A DNA stretch of 64,000 bases, from positions 1-64,000 of the forward strand of contig NZ_JAJONF010000030.1 of NCBI RefSeq assembly GCF_021462265.1, in the 5' to 3' direction. A program made the position numbers and the translations under genes. This stretch comes from Streptomyces shenzhenensis. GTDB lineage: Bacteria; Actinomycetota; Actinomycetes; Streptomycetales; Streptomycetaceae. Under the pieces are notes generated by a model. That model had not been told where the DNA came from, did not search any database, and saw only the letters and a program-made list of their open reading frames with translations. Positions 41,944-50,769 of this stretch are shown here, one piece after another (the first letter of the stretch is position 1; each line of letters begins with the position of its first letter).

Positions 41944-43740
41944 CTACCGGGGCGACTTGGGAACGTCGATCCGGTCGATGTCAGGCGCGTACCCCGACCC
42001 GCTGTCGAAGCTGATCGTGTTGGCACCGGCCTTCAGGGTGACCGGCACGCTCACCGTCGCCACGGTCCCCCAGTCCCCGGTCGAGGGGAACTTGTGGCTG
42101 GTCCCGCCCCCGGAGTTGGCCGCGACGGTGGCCGGCCGCGAGTCACCGCTGACGTACGCGACCTTCACCAGGTACGTACCCGCCTTGTCGACGACGACGT
42201 TGTTGAAGGTCAGCTTGCCGCCCTGGTACAGGTTCCCGACCTTCTGCTGCCCGGAGCACGCGTCGCACCCGGCGACGGAGGCGTTTCCGCTCAGTGTGTT
42301 GCCGCTCGCCTCGGCCTCGTACCCGGTGTATGCCGGCGCGCTGCCCTTCGGCGTCACGGTGAACAGCCGCGAGCCGTGGGCCGGCAGCGCCTCGGTGATC
42401 TTGTTCTGGTGGCTGCCGAGGTTCTCGTGGTTCCACAGGTCCCGCACCGACGCCTTGCCGGTGAATCCCAGCGCCGTCCAGTCGGCCGTGACCGCCGAGG
42501 GCGAGTCGGCGAGGTTGAACAGCGCGACCGTGTAGGTCCCGTCGGCGTTCTTCGCGGCCCAGACCTGCTGCGGGTCGGACGGGGTGACCGGCCGGGCCGG
42601 CGGGTTGTCGCTCTGGTCGACGGCGATGACCTCGCGGTTGGTCAGCAGGGAGACGCCGTAGTCGTCGAGCTTGGTGATGTCGTCGCCGGTGAACAGGGGC
42701 GACTTGGCGACGGCCCAGAGCGTGGCGTAGCTCTGCCGTTCGGCCTTGGTGAGACCGTCCATCGCGCCGTTGCCGACGTCGAGGGAGTCGAGGTCGTTCC
42801 AGCCGCCGGGGCCCGCCTTGCCGGTCCAGGCCGGGGTGTCGTCCCAGCGGTCGTCGACGGAGTTCTCCCAGCTGACGAGGGTGTTGCAGTAGCACTCGAC
42901 GTCGGTGTCGATGCGCCAGCCGTTGGTGTACTTCTGCCAGTCGGCGGCGTGCCCGAAGTCCAGGGACCAGGAGGCCTCCAGGTGGATCGGGCGGCCGGTG
43001 GCGCTGATCGCCTTGTGCCATGCGGCGACGTCGGCGACGTTGTCGTACTGGTCACCGCTCTTGCCCGAGCCGGGGCCGACGCCGTCGAGCTTCAGGAAGT
43101 CGTAGCCCCATCCGGCGATCAACTGGGCCTGGGAGTCTATGTACTTCTGCGCGCACGGCTTGTCGAAGTCGAGCTTGTACGAGCTGTCCCAGCCGTTGGT
43201 GGTGCGCAGGTCGGGATAGACGATGTCGGCGGTGGTGCAGCCCTCGGCGTTCCAGACCGGGGTCGTGCCGTCGCCGTACGCGCCCTTCTCCAGGCCGGCC
43301 GGGAGGTAGATGCCGGCCTTGAGGCCCTTGGCGTGGATGTGGTCGGCGACGGCCTTCATTCCGCTGGGGAAGCGGGCGGGGTCGGCCTTCTGGCGGCCGT
43401 ACTGGTCGTAGCCCTGTTTCCAGTTCCAGTCCATCCACCAGCCGGCGTCGATGTTGACGTAGTCGTAGCCGTACTTCTTCAGCTTGCTCGCCAGGGCGTC
43501 GGTCTGCTTGAGGACGTTCGCCTCGGTGAGGTAGCTGTAGTCGCCCTTGTCGTTGAGACCCGGGTACTTGGACGACTGCATGCTCCAGCTCGACCACCCC
43601 ATGTACGGCTTGGCGGCGATCTGCTCGGGCGTCTGGGCCTGCGCGGCGGGGACGGCGGCCGCGAAGGCGGCCGTCATCGCCAGCACGAGGACGGTTCTCA
43701 GCCCGCGTACGGGCAGGGCGGATGTCGAAGGTGACCGCAT
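41944..43740 (-). CDS. Secreted glycoside hydrolase family 27 enzyme with C-terminal CBM35-like domain
   Basis: The 598-residue protein has a signal peptide (LRTVLVLAMTAAFAAAVPAAQAQ). A GH27 barrel follows with KPYMGWSSWSM, YDYVNIDAGWWMDWNWKQGYD, the nucleophile Asp in YDFLKLDGVGPG and the acid/base Asp in NGWRIDTDVECYCN. A beta domain comes next, then a CBM35-like module (about 465-595: YEAEASGNTLSGNA, GNLYQGGKLTFNNV). GH27 enzymes are mostly alpha-galactosidases; related members cut beta-L-arabinopyranosides or isomaltodextran. It starts 31 bases after the ROK regulator gene on the same strand and is presumably co-transcribed. Confidence 0.92.
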   Translation of the reverse strand: MRSPSTSALPVRGLRTVLVLAMTAAFAAAVPAAQAQTPEQIAAKPYMGWSSWSMQSSKYPGLNDKGDYSYLTEANVLKQTDALASKLKKYGYDYVNIDAGWWMDWNWKQGYDQYGRQKADPARFPSGMKAVADHIHAKGLKAGIYLPAGLEKGAYGDGTTPVWNAEGCTTADIVYPDLRTTNGWDSSYKLDFDKPCAQKYIDSQAQLIAGWGYDFLKLDGVGPGSGKSGDQYDNVADVAAWHKAISATGRPIHLEASWSLDFGHAADWQKYTNGWRIDTDVECYCNTLVSWENSVDDRWDDTPAWTGKAGPGGWNDLDSLDVGNGAMDGLTKAERQSYATLWAVAKSPLFTGDDITKLDDYGVSLLTNREVIAVDQSDNPPARPVTPSDPQQVWAAKNADGTYTVALFNLADSPSAVTADWTALGFTGKASVRDLWNHENLGSHQNKITEALPAHGSRLFTVTPKGSAPAYTGYEAEASGNTLSGNASVAGCDACSGQQKVGNLYQGGKLTFNNVVVDKAGTYLVKVAYVSGDSRPATVAANSGGGTSHKFPSTGDWGTVATVSVPVTLKAGANTISFDSGSGYAPDIDRIDVPKSPR

Positions 43741-43771
43741 GGGCCCTCCAGGGTTCGGGGTCTTGGGCGGC

Positions 43772-44962
43772 TCAGCCCTTGCCCGTCGGTGTGGGAGAAG
43801 AGGTGATGAAGGACTGGATCGCGGCGGCCGCGGCCCCGCGCGCCCACTCCTCGAAGGCGAGTGGGCGGGTCTGTACGTCGCACCGCGCGGCGGAGCCGAA
43901 GGCGGCCGCGGTGAACGAGTCGAGGATGTGCTCGGCGAAGAGGTCGTAGGCGGCGAGCCCCTCGCCGGAGATGATCACGCGTTCGGGACCGAAGAGGTTG
44001 GCCACGGTCGCGATGCCCCGGCCGATGGCCTCGCCGGCGCGGGCGAACACCTCACGCGCGCCGGGCACCTGCTCGTGGGCGAGGGCCACCGCCGCGGCGG
44101 AGTCGGTGACCTGGCGGCCCGTCACCTCGCGCATGCGGGTGAGGATCGCGGCGTCCCCGGCGATCGCCTCCACGCAGCCGTGGTTGCCGCAGTGGCAGAG
44201 GGGCCCGGCCGGGTCGATGGCCACGTGTCCGATCTCCCCCGCCACCCCGTGCGCGCCGGACACCACCTGACCGTGGATCACCAGTCCGCAGCCGATGCCG
44301 GCGCCGACGGTGACGACGGCGAAGTCGGACAGCCCGACCCCGGCGCCGAACCACTGCTCGGCGACGGTCAGCGCGCGTACGTCGTTGTCGACGACGACCG
44401 GCAGTCCGGTGGTCATCGCGGCGAGTTCGGCGAGGGCCACGTCCCGCCAGTCGAGGAAGGGCGAGTAGCGCACGACCCCTTCGGCGCGGTCCACGTCGCC
44501 GGAGACGGCGATGCCGAGGCCGAGGACCGGGGCGCCGAAGTCCTCGGCGGCGGTGCGCAGTTCGTGGGTCAGGTCGGCGACGGTGGTCAGGACGGCCCGG
44601 GCGGCACGGTCCGTGAGGGGCGTCCGGCGGGCCAGCAGGATCCGGCAGCACAGGTCGGTGAGGACCGCGATGACCTCGTCGCCGGTGACCTTGACCCCGA
44701 TGAACAGTGCGCGTCCGCCGTCGACCCGTACCAGGTTGGCGGGGCGTCCGAGCGCGGCCCGGGCCTCGCCGTCGGCGTCCTCCGCCAGGTATCCGGCCGC
44801 CAGCAGCGGCCGGACGGCCTTGGTCACGGCCGCCGGCGACAGTCCGGCCCGGCGGGCCACCTCCAGTCGGGTGAGGGGGCCGTGGGACAGGACCGTGGTG
44901 AAGATCTGCGCGACGGCCGGCGTGTGGGCCGGGAACGTCTCGGCACGGGAGGTGGAGCGCAT
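43772..44962 (-). CDS. ROK-family sugar-responsive repressor
   Basis: The 396-residue regulator has an N-terminal winged helix (VAQIFTTVLSHGPLTRLEVARRAGLSPAAVTKAVRPLLAAGYL) and a ROK sugar-binding domain. That domain has LGIAVSGDVDRAEG, FAVVTVGAGIGCGLVI, the zinc motif GEIGHVAIDPAGPLCHCGNHGCVEAIAG and VIISGEGL. It should repress the glycosidase genes until its sugar is present. ATG 44962 is preferred to a TTG at 44998, because the TTG is part of a -35 box and the ATG lies 7 bases after the -10. Confidence 0.93.
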   Translation of the reverse strand: MRSTSRAETFPAHTPAVAQIFTTVLSHGPLTRLEVARRAGLSPAAVTKAVRPLLAAGYLAEDADGEARAALGRPANLVRVDGGRALFIGVKVTGDEVIAVLTDLCCRILLARRTPLTDRAARAVLTTVADLTHELRTAAEDFGAPVLGLGIAVSGDVDRAEGVVRYSPFLDWRDVALAELAAMTTGLPVVVDNDVRALTVAEQWFGAGVGLSDFAVVTVGAGIGCGLVIHGQVVSGAHGVAGEIGHVAIDPAGPLCHCGNHGCVEAIAGDAAILTRMREVTGRQVTDSAAAVALAHEQVPGAREVFARAGEAIGRGIATVANLFGPERVIISGEGLAAYDLFAEHILDSFTAAAFGSAARCDVQTRPLAFEEWARGAAAAAIQSFITSSPTPTGKG

Positions 44963-44969
44963 GGCCCGG

Positions 44970-45001
44970 AACTTAGGTGGCTTATTTTCCGCTGTCAATA
45001 A
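44970..45001 (-). promoter_or_regulatory. Promoter and operator of the ROK-glycosidase operon; likely leaderless
   Basis: On the minus strand TTGACA (44993-44998), a 17-base spacer and TAAGTT (44970-44975) make a near-consensus housekeeping promoter. The start codon is only 7 bases past the -10, so the transcript would begin at or next to the ATG. TTATT (44982-44986) and AATAA (44997-45001) form an inverted repeat inside and beside the -35 region, well placed for ROK repression. Confidence 0.65.
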
Positions 45002-45096
45002 AAGAAGCAGGAATCACCTGAAGGTTGACTGTGAGGCCGCGGTGGCCTTCAAATGGCGGGTGAGGCGGGGGTGTTGACTCGTCTTCCACGAGCACG

Positions 45097-45132
45097 GCTG
45101 ATCCGGGGCCCCGGTGGGACACCCGGATCAGC
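45097..45132 (-). terminator. Hairpin after the M4 protease gene
   Basis: GCTGATCCGGG (45097-45107) and CCCGGATCAGC (45122-45132) form a perfect 11-bp stem with a 14-base loop. It lies 16 bases beyond the M4 stop on the minus strand and separates that gene from the ROK operon. No T-run is present. Confidence 0.65.
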
Positions 45133-45147
45133 GGTGGGGCGCGCCCG

Positions 45148-46929
45148 TCAGGGGCGGGCGGCCGGCGTGTTGGCCTCGGTGACGTCGACCGCGGCCCAGG
45201 CCTGGTCGACCGTGCGGTACTCGACGCCGCTCGCGCCGTAGAGGTCCTTGGCCGCCTGCAGCGTCGCGATCCGCGCGTCGTGGAAGTCGGTCGAGGAGAC
45301 CATGTACCGGGTCAGGGCACGGTAGAAGATCGCCGTGGCCCTGGCGCGGCCGATGCCGGTGACGGTGGACCCGTCGTAGGTCGGCGAGTCGTAGGCGGTG
45401 GCGCCGATCGTCTTGCGGCCGCTGCCCTCGGCGAGCAGGTAGAAGGCGTGCGAGGAGACGCCGGAGCCGGCGTGCACCTCGGCGTCCGCCACTTCGGGGG
45501 ACCAGTAGTCGACAGCGCCTTCGAGGCGGTCGAGGGAGGGGTGGTCGAGGCGGCGCAGGAACTTCTGGCGCAGGCCCAGCTTCTCGCCCAGCAGATAGTT
45601 CGGCGGGTTCTTCTGGTTGCCGGCGAAGAACTCCACGCCGGAGCCGAAGATGTCGGCCAGCGACTCGTTCAGCGCGCCCGGTTCGCCGAACTGGTTGCCG
45701 TCGTTGTCGACGCGCGTCGGTTCGAGCCCGGCGGTGGCGTCCACCACGCCGTGGGTCAGCTCGTGGCCGGTGACGTCGAGGACGACCAGCGGCTTCTTGA
45801 TCTCGTCGCCGTCCCCGTCGCCGTAGAGCATGCAGCCGCAGTCCGGGTCCCAGAAGGCGTTGCCGATCTTGTGGCCCCAGTGGACCAGGGCGCGCGCGGG
45901 CTTGGAGTTGTTCGCGATGCCCTTGCGGTTGAAGGTCTTCCGGTAGAAGTCCAGGGTCTCGGTGATGCCGTACTGGGCGTCGGCGGCGGCGCTGCCCCGG
46001 CTGGCGGTGGTGCCGTCGCCCCAGCTGTCGGCGCTGCTGGTGAACTTGGCGCCCTGGCCGAAGCTCTCGGTCTCCTTGCCCTTGGCGTCCCGGGTCTCGG
46101 TGCCGTAGCGGGTGGGGTCCTTGAGCAGGAAGCTCTTGCGGGCGGTCTGCGTGGTGGTGAGCGGGACCTTGCCGACGAAGAGGGACCTGCCAGTGCCGTG
46201 GGCGGTCACCGGGTAGCGGGCGGCCGCGGATACGGACGCCCCGGCGAGGGCCTGGGCCCGCGCGCCGAGGCCGGCGGCCGGGTCGAGGGTCTCGCCGCGG
46301 CCGCGCAGGGTGTCCAGCAGCTTGGGCGAGAGGAACTCGTCGCTGTCCGGCGTGTTGCTGCGTACGTTTCCGGTCAGAGCGTCGACGACGACCGTGCTGG
46401 AGCCGTTCGCGCCGTCGACCGTCACCTGGTAGGCGAGGGCGGCGGCGCCGTCCCGGGCGTCCACCACCAGCCGGGCGGTGCCGGCGTCGCCGCCGGCCGC
46501 CGCGGCGGCCTTCTCCTCGGCCTGCCCGGCGGTCAGCTTCGCCTCGGTGGCCGCGGGCCGGACGGCGTGGTCGGCCGCGCGGGTGACGCCGGTGTAGGCC
46601 AACCGGCGGGAAAGATGGACGACGAGGTCGCCGCCGAGGACCGGCATCCCCTGGTGGGTGCGGACGAAGCGGACATGGCGTGCCCCTTCGGGGTCGATCA
46701 TCACGTCCTGCGGCCGGAGTTCGTCGCCCGCGCCGACACCGGTCGCCGCGGCATGGGCGAAGGCGGCTGCCCGGGCCGCCGCCACCACCTGCGCGGTCGT
46801 CGCGGCGGAGGCCGCGGCCGGCTGTCGTACCCCCGTCGCGGGACCGGCGAAGGCCGTACCGGCCAGGCCGGTGGCGGCCGTCGTCACGGCGACGGCGAGC
46901 GCCAGGCTGCGTATGTGCGCGCTACGCAC
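45148..46929 (-). CDS. Secreted M4-family (thermolysin-like) metalloprotease precursor
   Basis: The 593-residue preproenzyme has a signal peptide (RSLALAVAVTTAATGLAGTAFA). The FTP/PepSY propeptide reaches to about residue 215 (MPVLGGDLVVHL, AALAYQVTVDG, VVVDALTGNV). The catalytic domain has the zinc motif DVTGHELTHGVVDATAGL, the third ligand Glu in GALNESLADIFG and SGVSSHAFYLLAEG. The mature enzyme would degrade protein outside the cell. GTG 46929 follows AAGGAA. It is divergent from a serine hydrolase gene across a 308-base gap. Confidence 0.95.
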   Translation of the reverse strand: MRSAHIRSLALAVAVTTAATGLAGTAFAGPATGVRQPAAASAATTAQVVAAARAAAFAHAAATGVGAGDELRPQDVMIDPEGARHVRFVRTHQGMPVLGGDLVVHLSRRLAYTGVTRAADHAVRPAATEAKLTAGQAEEKAAAAAGGDAGTARLVVDARDGAAALAYQVTVDGANGSSTVVVDALTGNVRSNTPDSDEFLSPKLLDTLRGRGETLDPAAGLGARAQALAGASVSAAARYPVTAHGTGRSLFVGKVPLTTTQTARKSFLLKDPTRYGTETRDAKGKETESFGQGAKFTSSADSWGDGTTASRGSAAADAQYGITETLDFYRKTFNRKGIANNSKPARALVHWGHKIGNAFWDPDCGCMLYGDGDGDEIKKPLVVLDVTGHELTHGVVDATAGLEPTRVDNDGNQFGEPGALNESLADIFGSGVEFFAGNQKNPPNYLLGEKLGLRQKFLRRLDHPSLDRLEGAVDYWSPEVADAEVHAGSGVSSHAFYLLAEGSGRKTIGATAYDSPTYDGSTVTGIGRARATAIFYRALTRYMVSSTDFHDARIATLQAAKDLYGASGVEYRTVDQAWAAVDVTEANTPAARP

Positions 46930-47237
46930 TGATCAGGGTTCCTTCGTTCGAAGACGGCCGTGGTCACCAACCGCCTTGCGGCAGAGCGCCGTTGGGCGCC
47001 AAGGGGGCTGGTCGGGCCCCGGGCCGCAACCCTTCCGGATGAATCATGTCCATGTAAAGCACAGTTCATCGCTTTTGTTGCGTTTCATGGCAATACTTGG
47101 CGAATCCCCGCCGCACGGTGATCAGGGAGTGACCAACTGTGCGTCGGCTGTGGAGATGTGACGGAATGCGAGAGGGTTCCACGAACGGCATGTGACTCAT
47201 CTCGCATCGAAGACAGCACGGAGAGGAGCAGGTCCGA
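46930..47237. other. Divergent intergenic region of the M4 protease and serine hydrolase genes
   Basis: These 308 bases hold no ORF of gene quality. The stretch 47041-47100 is noticeably AT-richer than the surroundings and contains CATGTCCATG (47045-47054), a direct repeat of CATG. It probably carries promoters for both genes, but no hexamer pair was convincing enough to call. Confidence 0.5.
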
Positions 47238-48464
47238 ATGGTCTCGGCAATGGTGTGCAGGAGCGCGGTGCTCGGGGCGGTGACGCTGTCGCTGCTCGCG
47301 GTCCCGGCCCAGGCGGCGCCCCTGAAGACGGCGGGGAAGCCGCGGGCGGCCGCCGCCCTGCCCGCGCCCGACACGGCGGGGCTGGCCGCGGTCCTGCGCT
47401 CGGTCGTGGCGAAGGGCGCGCCCGGCGCGATGGCCCGCGTCGACGACGGCACGCGGGTCTACCGGTCCGCGCAGGGCATCGCCGACCGCACGAGCGGGCG
47501 GGCCCTCACCACCACCGACCGTTTCCGGGTGGGCAGTGTCACCAAGACGTTCTCGGCGGTGGTCCTGCTGCAGCTGGTGGACGAGCGCAGGCTCGCCCTG
47601 GACGCGCCGGTCAACCGCTACCTGCCGGGCCTGCTGCCCGACGACCGCATCACCGTGCGGCACCTGCTGAGCCACCGCAGCGGCCTGTACGACTACACCG
47701 ACGACATGTTCGCCGACAGCGTGGCCGGCTTCGAGGCCGTGCGCGACAAGGTCTTCACCTACCGCCAGTTGGTGGACATGAGCCTGAAGAAGCCGCGCAC
47801 CAACGCGCCGGGCGCCGCCTACTCGTACTCCAACACCAACTTCGTGGTCGCCGGCCTGCTGATCGAGAAGCTCACCGGGCACAGCGTGCGCACGGAGTAC
47901 GAGAACCGCATCTTCAAGCCGCTGAAGCTCAGCGACACCTTCTACGTGCACCCCGACACGAAGATCCCGGGACAGCACGCCAACGGCTACCTCACCGCGG
48001 ACCAGGCCGGTGCCCGGCCCGTCGACGCCACGGACCAGACGGTCTCCTGGGCGCAGAGCGCGGGCGCGATCATCTCCAGCGCCCGCGACCTCGACACCTT
48101 CTACTCGGCGCTGGTGCGCGGCAAGCTGACATCGGCCGCCCGCCTCGCGGAGATGGAACGCTTCACCCGCGTCAGCTCCACCACCTCCTACGGCCTCGGG
48201 CTGCGCCGCCGCGACCTGTCCTGCGGGATCTCGGTGTACGGCCACACGGGCGCCGTCCAGGGGTACTACACGTACGCCTTCACCACCAAGGACGGCAGGC
48301 GCAGCCTCACCGCGCTCGCCAACACCTCCAACAGCTCCGACGTCCTCAACGCGCTGGCGGCCACCCTGGAGCCGGCGTTCTGCGGCGAGCAGAAGTCCAC
48401 GCACGGCGCGGCCGCGCCGATCGAACAGGAGGACGTGGCCCCGGCCGCGCCTCGAAAGCAGTAG
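47238..48464 (+). CDS. Secreted serine hydrolase (class C beta-lactamase / D-Ala-D-Ala carboxypeptidase type)
   Basis: The 408-residue protein has a signal peptide (AVLGAVTLSLLAVPAQAAP). The penicillin-binding fold has the SxxK motif at Ser100-Lys103 in VGSVTKTFSAV, YxN in YSYSNTNFVVAG and the third-box equivalent HTG in GHTGAVQGY. It should act outside the membrane as a DD-carboxypeptidase or esterase; beta-lactam hydrolysis cannot be judged from sequence. The start follows GAGAGGAGCAGG. Length matches the Streptomyces R61-type family. Confidence 0.92.
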   Translation: MVSAMVCRSAVLGAVTLSLLAVPAQAAPLKTAGKPRAAAALPAPDTAGLAAVLRSVVAKGAPGAMARVDDGTRVYRSAQGIADRTSGRALTTTDRFRVGSVTKTFSAVVLLQLVDERRLALDAPVNRYLPGLLPDDRITVRHLLSHRSGLYDYTDDMFADSVAGFEAVRDKVFTYRQLVDMSLKKPRTNAPGAAYSYSNTNFVVAGLLIEKLTGHSVRTEYENRIFKPLKLSDTFYVHPDTKIPGQHANGYLTADQAGARPVDATDQTVSWAQSAGAIISSARDLDTFYSALVRGKLTSAARLAEMERFTRVSSTTSYGLGLRRRDLSCGISVYGHTGAVQGYYTYAFTTKDGRRSLTALANTSNSSDVLNALAATLEPAFCGEQKSTHGAAAPIEQEDVAPAAPRKQ

Positions 48465-48566
48465 CGCCCTGTCTCCCGGGGGAACCTCGCGCCCGGGCCG
48501 GACGTTCAACCGGCGACTCCCCCACCGGGCGCGGCGTTCGGCCCCTGACCTCGTAGAGGCGGCGCG

Positions 48567-49910
48567 ATGAGCGAGCTGGTCCCCGGGGGCAATCTGCCCC
48601 TTCCGGGCGGCGCGCTGACGCTGCGGGTGCCCGGCCCCTTCGACGTGTCGGCGCTGATCACCGACGAGAGCGGCAAGGTCGGAGGGGACGCCGACTTCGT
48701 GTTCTACAACCAGCCGGACGCACCCGGCGTCCGGCTGCGCGGTGACACCCTGACCGTCGAGCCGGCGCTGCTGCGGGCGGGCGCCCGGCGTGTCACCCTC
48801 TCGGTCACCGCCGCCGAGCCCGGCACCCCGCTCGGCCGGCTGCCCGCGGCCACCCTGCACGTGACCGACCCCCTCGGCCGTACCGTGGCCCGCTTCGCAC
48901 CGCCACGCCCGCAGACGGAGACCCTGCTGCTGCTCTCCGAGATATACCGCAGGGGCACCGGCTGGAAGCTGCGCGCGATCGGCCAGGGATACGCGGACGG
49001 GCTGGCCGGACTCGCCCGGGACTTCGGTGTCGACGTGGTCGAGGACCGGCAGCCGTCCCCCGGTTTCCGCGCCACGATCCCGGCCCAGCGCACGGCCGCC
49101 TCTCCGGCCCGCCCCTCGCTGGCCTCGTTCCCCGATCCGGACGGTCTGCTGGGGCTGGTCAACACCGCCCGCGCCCGGGCCGGACGCCCGCCGGTGGCCC
49201 CGGACGCCCGGCTCGCCTCCGCCGCTCTCGCCCACGCCGCCGCGATGGCCGACGCCGGCCGGCTGTCCGGCGAGAGCCGCGACGGCGTCTTCGTCCACCA
49301 GCGGATCACCGGTACCGGATTCGCCTATGTGACGGTGGGCGAACACCTCGTCTCGGGCCCCCGCACCCCGTCCGAGTTCGTCGACTACTGCCTGCGCACC
49401 GAGGACGCCCGGCGCACCCTGCTCGATACGGCGTTCACGCACGCCGGCCTGGCCCACGCCCTCAGCCCGCGGGACGGGGACACCTACTGGACCGCCCTGT
49501 GGGCCAGGCCCCTCACCCAGGCCGGACTGGCCCGGACCCAGGCCGAAGTCCTCGACCTCACCAACAGGGAGCGCACCCGGGCCGGGCTGCGGCCGCTCGC
49601 GGTGGATCCGCAGCTGGCGGCCGCCGCGCAGGCGTACAGCACCGACATGGCGGCCCGCGACTTCTACTCGCACACCTCCCCCGAGGGCACCCAGCCCTGG
49701 GACCGGGCGGCCGCCGCGGGCTCGCGGCGGCGCACCATCGGCGAGAACATCGCCTGTGGCCAGCGCTCCGCGGCCGAGGTGGTGGACGGCTGGATGAACA
49801 GCCCGGGCCACCGGGCCAACATCCTCAGACCGGACTTCACCCACCTGGGCACCGGCTTCGCAGGGGGCGGCCGGGCCGGCACCTACTGGACCCAGTTGTT
49901 CGGTGCCTGA
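48567..49910 (+). CDS. TerD-CAP-CAP fusion protein
   Basis: The 447-residue protein begins with a TerD-type domain (about 1-185: LVPGGNLPLPGGALTLRV, DADFVFYNQPDAPGVRL, LLLLSEIYRRGTGWKLRAIGQGYADGLAGLARDFGV). A degenerate CAP domain follows (about 195-320: LLGLVNTARARAGRPPVAPDARLASAALAHAAAMA). A well-preserved CAP domain ends the protein (about 332-447: TNRERTRAGLRPLAVDPQLAAAAQAYSTDMA, DFYSHTSPEG, TIGENIACG, WMNSPGHRANILRPDF). TerD proteins are cytosolic calcium-binding stress proteins, whereas CAP domains are usually secreted. No signal peptide is seen. An AIM24 gene, a family also found with ter genes, follows 47 bases on. Confidence 0.88.
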   Translation: MSELVPGGNLPLPGGALTLRVPGPFDVSALITDESGKVGGDADFVFYNQPDAPGVRLRGDTLTVEPALLRAGARRVTLSVTAAEPGTPLGRLPAATLHVTDPLGRTVARFAPPRPQTETLLLLSEIYRRGTGWKLRAIGQGYADGLAGLARDFGVDVVEDRQPSPGFRATIPAQRTAASPARPSLASFPDPDGLLGLVNTARARAGRPPVAPDARLASAALAHAAAMADAGRLSGESRDGVFVHQRITGTGFAYVTVGEHLVSGPRTPSEFVDYCLRTEDARRTLLDTAFTHAGLAHALSPRDGDTYWTALWARPLTQAGLARTQAEVLDLTNRERTRAGLRPLAVDPQLAAAAQAYSTDMAARDFYSHTSPEGTQPWDRAAAAGSRRRTIGENIACGQRSAAEVVDGWMNSPGHRANILRPDFTHLGTGFAGGGRAGTYWTQLFGA

Positions 49911-49957
49911 ACCGGTACGGTGCGTGATCTTGGCGGAACGGGTCCTTCCGGGACACC

Positions 49958-50644
49958 ATGCCCAGCATGAAGGGTGATCTCTTTTCAAGTCAGCACATGG
50001 TGGCGCCGGCGGTCGAGCCGGGCATGACGGCCGAGAACGCGAAGTGCGTCAAGTACGCGGTCAACGGCGAGATGTACGCCCGCCAGGGCGCGATGATCGC
50101 GCACCGCGGCGCTCTGAAGTTCGAACGCAAGGGCCAGGGTGTGGGCGGGATGCTCAAGCGCGCGGTCACCGGCGAAGGGCTGCCGCTGATGTCCGTGCAG
50201 GGCCAGGGCGAGGCCTGGTTCGCGCACGAGGCGCAGAACTGTTTCATAGTGGAGCTGGAGCCGGGTGACCAGTTCACGGTGAACGGCCGCAACGTCCTGT
50301 GTTTCGACGCCACTCTGGCGTACGAGATCAAGACGGTGAAGGGGTCCGGCATCGCCGGCGGCGGCCTGTTCAACAGCGTGTTCTCCGGGCACGGCAAACT
50401 CGGGCTGATCTGCGACGGCAACCCGCTGGTGATCCCGGTCTCGCCGCAGGCCCCGGTGTACGTCGACACGGACGCCGTGGTGGGCTGGACCGCACACCTG
50501 CAGACCTCGCTGCACCGCTCGCAGTCCATCGGGTCGATGCTGCGCGGCGGTTCGGGCGAAGCGGTCCAGCTGATGCTCCAGGGCGAGGGGTACGTCGTGG
50601 TCCGGCCGAGCGAACTGACCCCGCAGAAGGCACAGCAGCACTGA
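49958..50644 (+). CDS. AIM24-family protein
   Basis: The 228-residue protein matches the bacterial AIM24 (DUF124) beta-roll family. Marks include YAVNGEMYARQGAMIAHRGALKFERKGQGVGGMLKRAVTGEGLPLMSVQGQGEAWFAH, VELEPGDQFTVNGRNVLCFDATLAYEIKTVKG, and ending IGSMLRGGSGEAVQLMLQGEGYVVVRPSE. The fungal homologue is mitochondrial; the bacterial role is unknown, though relatives occur in tellurium-resistance/TerD neighbourhoods. That fits the TerD-CAP gene 47 bases upstream. ATG 49958 is used; the ATG at 49967 is possible. Confidence 0.9.
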   Translation: MPSMKGDLFSSQHMVAPAVEPGMTAENAKCVKYAVNGEMYARQGAMIAHRGALKFERKGQGVGGMLKRAVTGEGLPLMSVQGQGEAWFAHEAQNCFIVELEPGDQFTVNGRNVLCFDATLAYEIKTVKGSGIAGGGLFNSVFSGHGKLGLICDGNPLVIPVSPQAPVYVDTDAVVGWTAHLQTSLHRSQSIGSMLRGGSGEAVQLMLQGEGYVVVRPSELTPQKAQQH

Positions 50645-50769
50645 CCCGCGGCAGCCCTGGTCCATGTGGCCCGTCCGTCTCGGCCGGGGCGGGTTGACCA
50701 GGGCGCTGCGGCCGGGTCAGGGTGCGAACGGCGCGGACTTCCGCCCCCGCGCCGGAAAGGTGAACCGCC

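Noticed and set aside
44996..44998. TTG as start codon of the ROK regulator
   Set aside because: These bases are the start of the TTGACA -35 box; the ATG at 44962 sits correctly behind the -10.
48489..48532. GCGCCCGG and CCGGGCGC as a terminator after the serine hydrolase gene
   Set aside because: An 8-bp stem with a 28-base loop is weak and likely by chance in this composition.
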